Source of the DNA: JBGPLH01 sp041486365 [NCBI: Thermodesulfobacteriota bacterium]
Lineage (GTDB): Bacteria > JAUYMQ01
Length of the DNA: 7,539 nt
Assembly (NCBI GenBank): GCA_041486365.1
Contig: JBGPLH010000156.1
Location: 1-7,539 of the forward strand
Direction of reading: 5' to 3'
In this document: in pieces, positions 6,306-7,539 of the stretch
Position numbering within the stretch: position 1 is the stretch's first letter
Layout: the number at the start of each line of letters is the position of its first letter
Position numbers and translations under genes: made by a program
Notes under the pieces: generated by a model
Seen by the model: only the letters and a program-made list of their open reading frames with translations
Database searches by the model: none
Told to the model about the DNA's origin: nothing

Positions 6306-7539
6306 TTGGTCGACCCCCTGAACGACGACGAGCAGATCGAGCTTCCGGCCGAGCTGCCGCTGCTTCCGGTGCGCGACGTCGTCGTGTTCCCCTACATGAT
6401 CCTCCCGCTGTTCGTCGGACGAGATCGGTCGATCGAGGCCGTCGAGCGGGCCGTCGGCAAGAACCGCCTGCTCATGCTGGTGGCCCAGCGCGACGTGCAC
6501 GTGGAGGAGCCCCGGCCCGGCGATCTCTACGAGGTCGGCACGGTCGCGATGGTCATGCGGATGCTCAAGCTCCCCGACGGGCGCGTGAAGGTGCTGGTGC
6601 AGGGCGTGACGAAGGCCCGCATCACCGGCTACAGCGCCACCAGCCCCTTCTTCACCGCGCGCGTGAAGCGCGTGGAGGAGACCGTGGCGCCCGGGCGCCT
6701 GGCGGAGTCCGAAGCGCTCGTGCGCGCGGTGAAAGAGAAGATCGAGACAATCCTCCCCCTCAAGAACCTGCCGCCCGAGATCGTGATGGTGACGAACGCG
6801 ATCGACGAGCCGGGACGGCTGGCCGATCTCGTGCTGTCGAACCTGCGCCTGCGCGTGAGCGAGAGCCAGCGCCTGCTGGAGGAGTTCGACCCCGTGGAGC
6901 GGCTGAAGCTGGTCCACGATCTGCTGGAGCGGGAGCTGGAGGTCTCGAAGATCCAGGAGCAGATCCAGAACAGCGCCAAGGAAGAGATGAGCCGATCCCA
7001 GCGCGAGTACTATTTGCGCGAGCAGATGCGCGCCATCAAGGCCGAGCTGGGGGAGAAGGACGACCGGTCGGGGGAGGCGGACGATCTGCGCGGGAAGATC
7101 CATTCGGCGAAGATGCCGTCCCACGCGGAGAAGGAGGCGCTCAAGCAGGCGGCCCGCCTGGAGCGGATGCACCCGGACGCCGCGGAGGCGAGCATGCTTC
7201 GCGGTTACCTCGACTGGATGATCGAGCTGCCCTGGTCGAGGAAAACCCGGGACAACCTCGACCTCGACAAAGCGATACAGGTTCTGGACGCCGATCACGC
7301 GGGGCTGGAGCGCGTGAAGGAGCGGATCCTCGAGTACCTGTCCGTGAAGAAGCTCCGCAAGTCGATGAAGGGACCGATCCTGTGCTTCGTGGGCCCGCCG
7401 GGCGTCGGCAAGACGTCGCTGGGCAAGTCGATCGCCCGGGCGATGGGGCGGCAGTTCGTCCGGATGAGCCTGGGCGGCGTGCGCGACGAGGCGGAGATCC
7501 GCGGCCACCGGCGCACCTATGTCGGGGCGCTACCCGGCC
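6306..7539 (+). CDS. lon: ATP-dependent protease Lon (LonA), 3' partial
   Basis: Cytoplasmic AAA+ serine protease that degrades misfolded and regulatory proteins. 411 residues are visible from the TTG start before the window ends. The N-terminal substrate-binding domain runs from about residue 16 to 205, opening with ELPLLPVRDVVVFPYMILPL at 16-35, the hallmark of Lon. A coiled-coil region follows (about 205-250), with NSAKEEMSRSQREYYLREQM at 222-241. Then come LDWMIELPW at 302-310, DHAGLERVKERILEYL at 330-345 and Walker A GPPGVGKTS at 363-371. The AAA+ segment SLGGVRDEAEIRGHRRTYVG is at 388-407. Walker B, the sensor residues and the Ser-Lys protease domain lie beyond the window. A full-length LonA is near 800 residues, so about half is present. 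No CIRCE element or convincing heat-shock promoter is visible upstream. Membership in LonA (not LonB) is clear from the long N-domain. Confidence 0.97.
   Translation, partial: MVDPLNDDEQIELPAELPLLPVRDVVVFPYMILPLFVGRDRSIEAVERAVGKNRLLMLVAQRDVHVEEPRPGDLYEVGTVAMVMRMLKLPDGRVKVLVQGVTKARITGYSATSPFFTARVKRVEETVAPGRLAESEALVRAVKEKIETILPLKNLPPEIVMVTNAIDEPGRLADLVLSNLRLRVSESQRLLEEFDPVERLKLVHDLLERELEVSKIQEQIQNSAKEEMSRSQREYYLREQMRAIKAELGEKDDRSGEADDLRGKIHSAKMPSHAEKEALKQAARLERMHPDAAEASMLRGYLDWMIELPWSRKTRDNLDLDKAIQVLDADHAGLERVKERILEYLSVKKLRKSMKGPILCFVGPPGVGKTSLGKSIARAMGRQFVRMSLGGVRDEAEIRGHRRTYVGALPG

Noticed and set aside
5925-7508. Long open frame on the - strand (527 codons) opposite lon and the helicase end
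   Set aside because: It mirrors the lon coding frame; its His/Leu/Arg-rich composition is typical of the antisense of GC-rich genes, no family motif is visible, and lon on the other strand is unmistakable.

Overview
This is a GC-rich bacterial chromosomal segment that carries five protein-coding genes, all on the + strand and tightly packed. Codons strongly prefer G or C in the third position. In order they are dnaK (5' end cut off by the window), dnaJ, a secreted type 1 periplasmic-binding-fold protein of the penicillin-binding-protein-activator (YraM/LpoA-like) group, a YoaA-type iron-sulfur DNA helicase, and lon (3' end cut off). The signal peptide on the third protein, together with its family, suggests a diderm (Gram-negative-type) bacterium. 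The high GC and non-ATG starts would fit a myxobacterial, acidobacterial, Eisenbacteria-like or similar lineage, but the sequence alone does not fix the phylum.

Layout: 1-1613 is dnaK, missing about 76 N-terminal residues by comparison with E. coli DnaK. It overlaps dnaJ (1610-2749) by four bases in a GTGA junction, so the chaperone pair is translationally coupled. A 119-base gap with no convincing terminator leads to the binding protein (2869-4128, TTG start). The helicase follows 31 bases later (4160-6157) and is probably cotranscribed. A 148-base gap holds a long, GC-rich imperfect inverted repeat (6185-6243). Then lon starts at a TTG (6306) behind a strong Shine-Dalgarno sequence and runs off the end in its AAA+ domain. 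No gene-free stretch exceeds 300 bases. I see no RNA genes, mobile elements, CRISPR arrays or attachment sites.

Functionally, DnaK and DnaJ refold client proteins, Lon degrades damaged ones, and the YoaA-type helicase acts in DNA damage tolerance. The window therefore reads as a stress-response and housekeeping neighbourhood. The envelope protein is the odd member and the least understood. I did not find a clear new biological system. The items most worth a second look are the dinG/yoaA-lon intergenic structure, the orphan binding protein with its ambiguous start, and the mixed gene neighbourhood.
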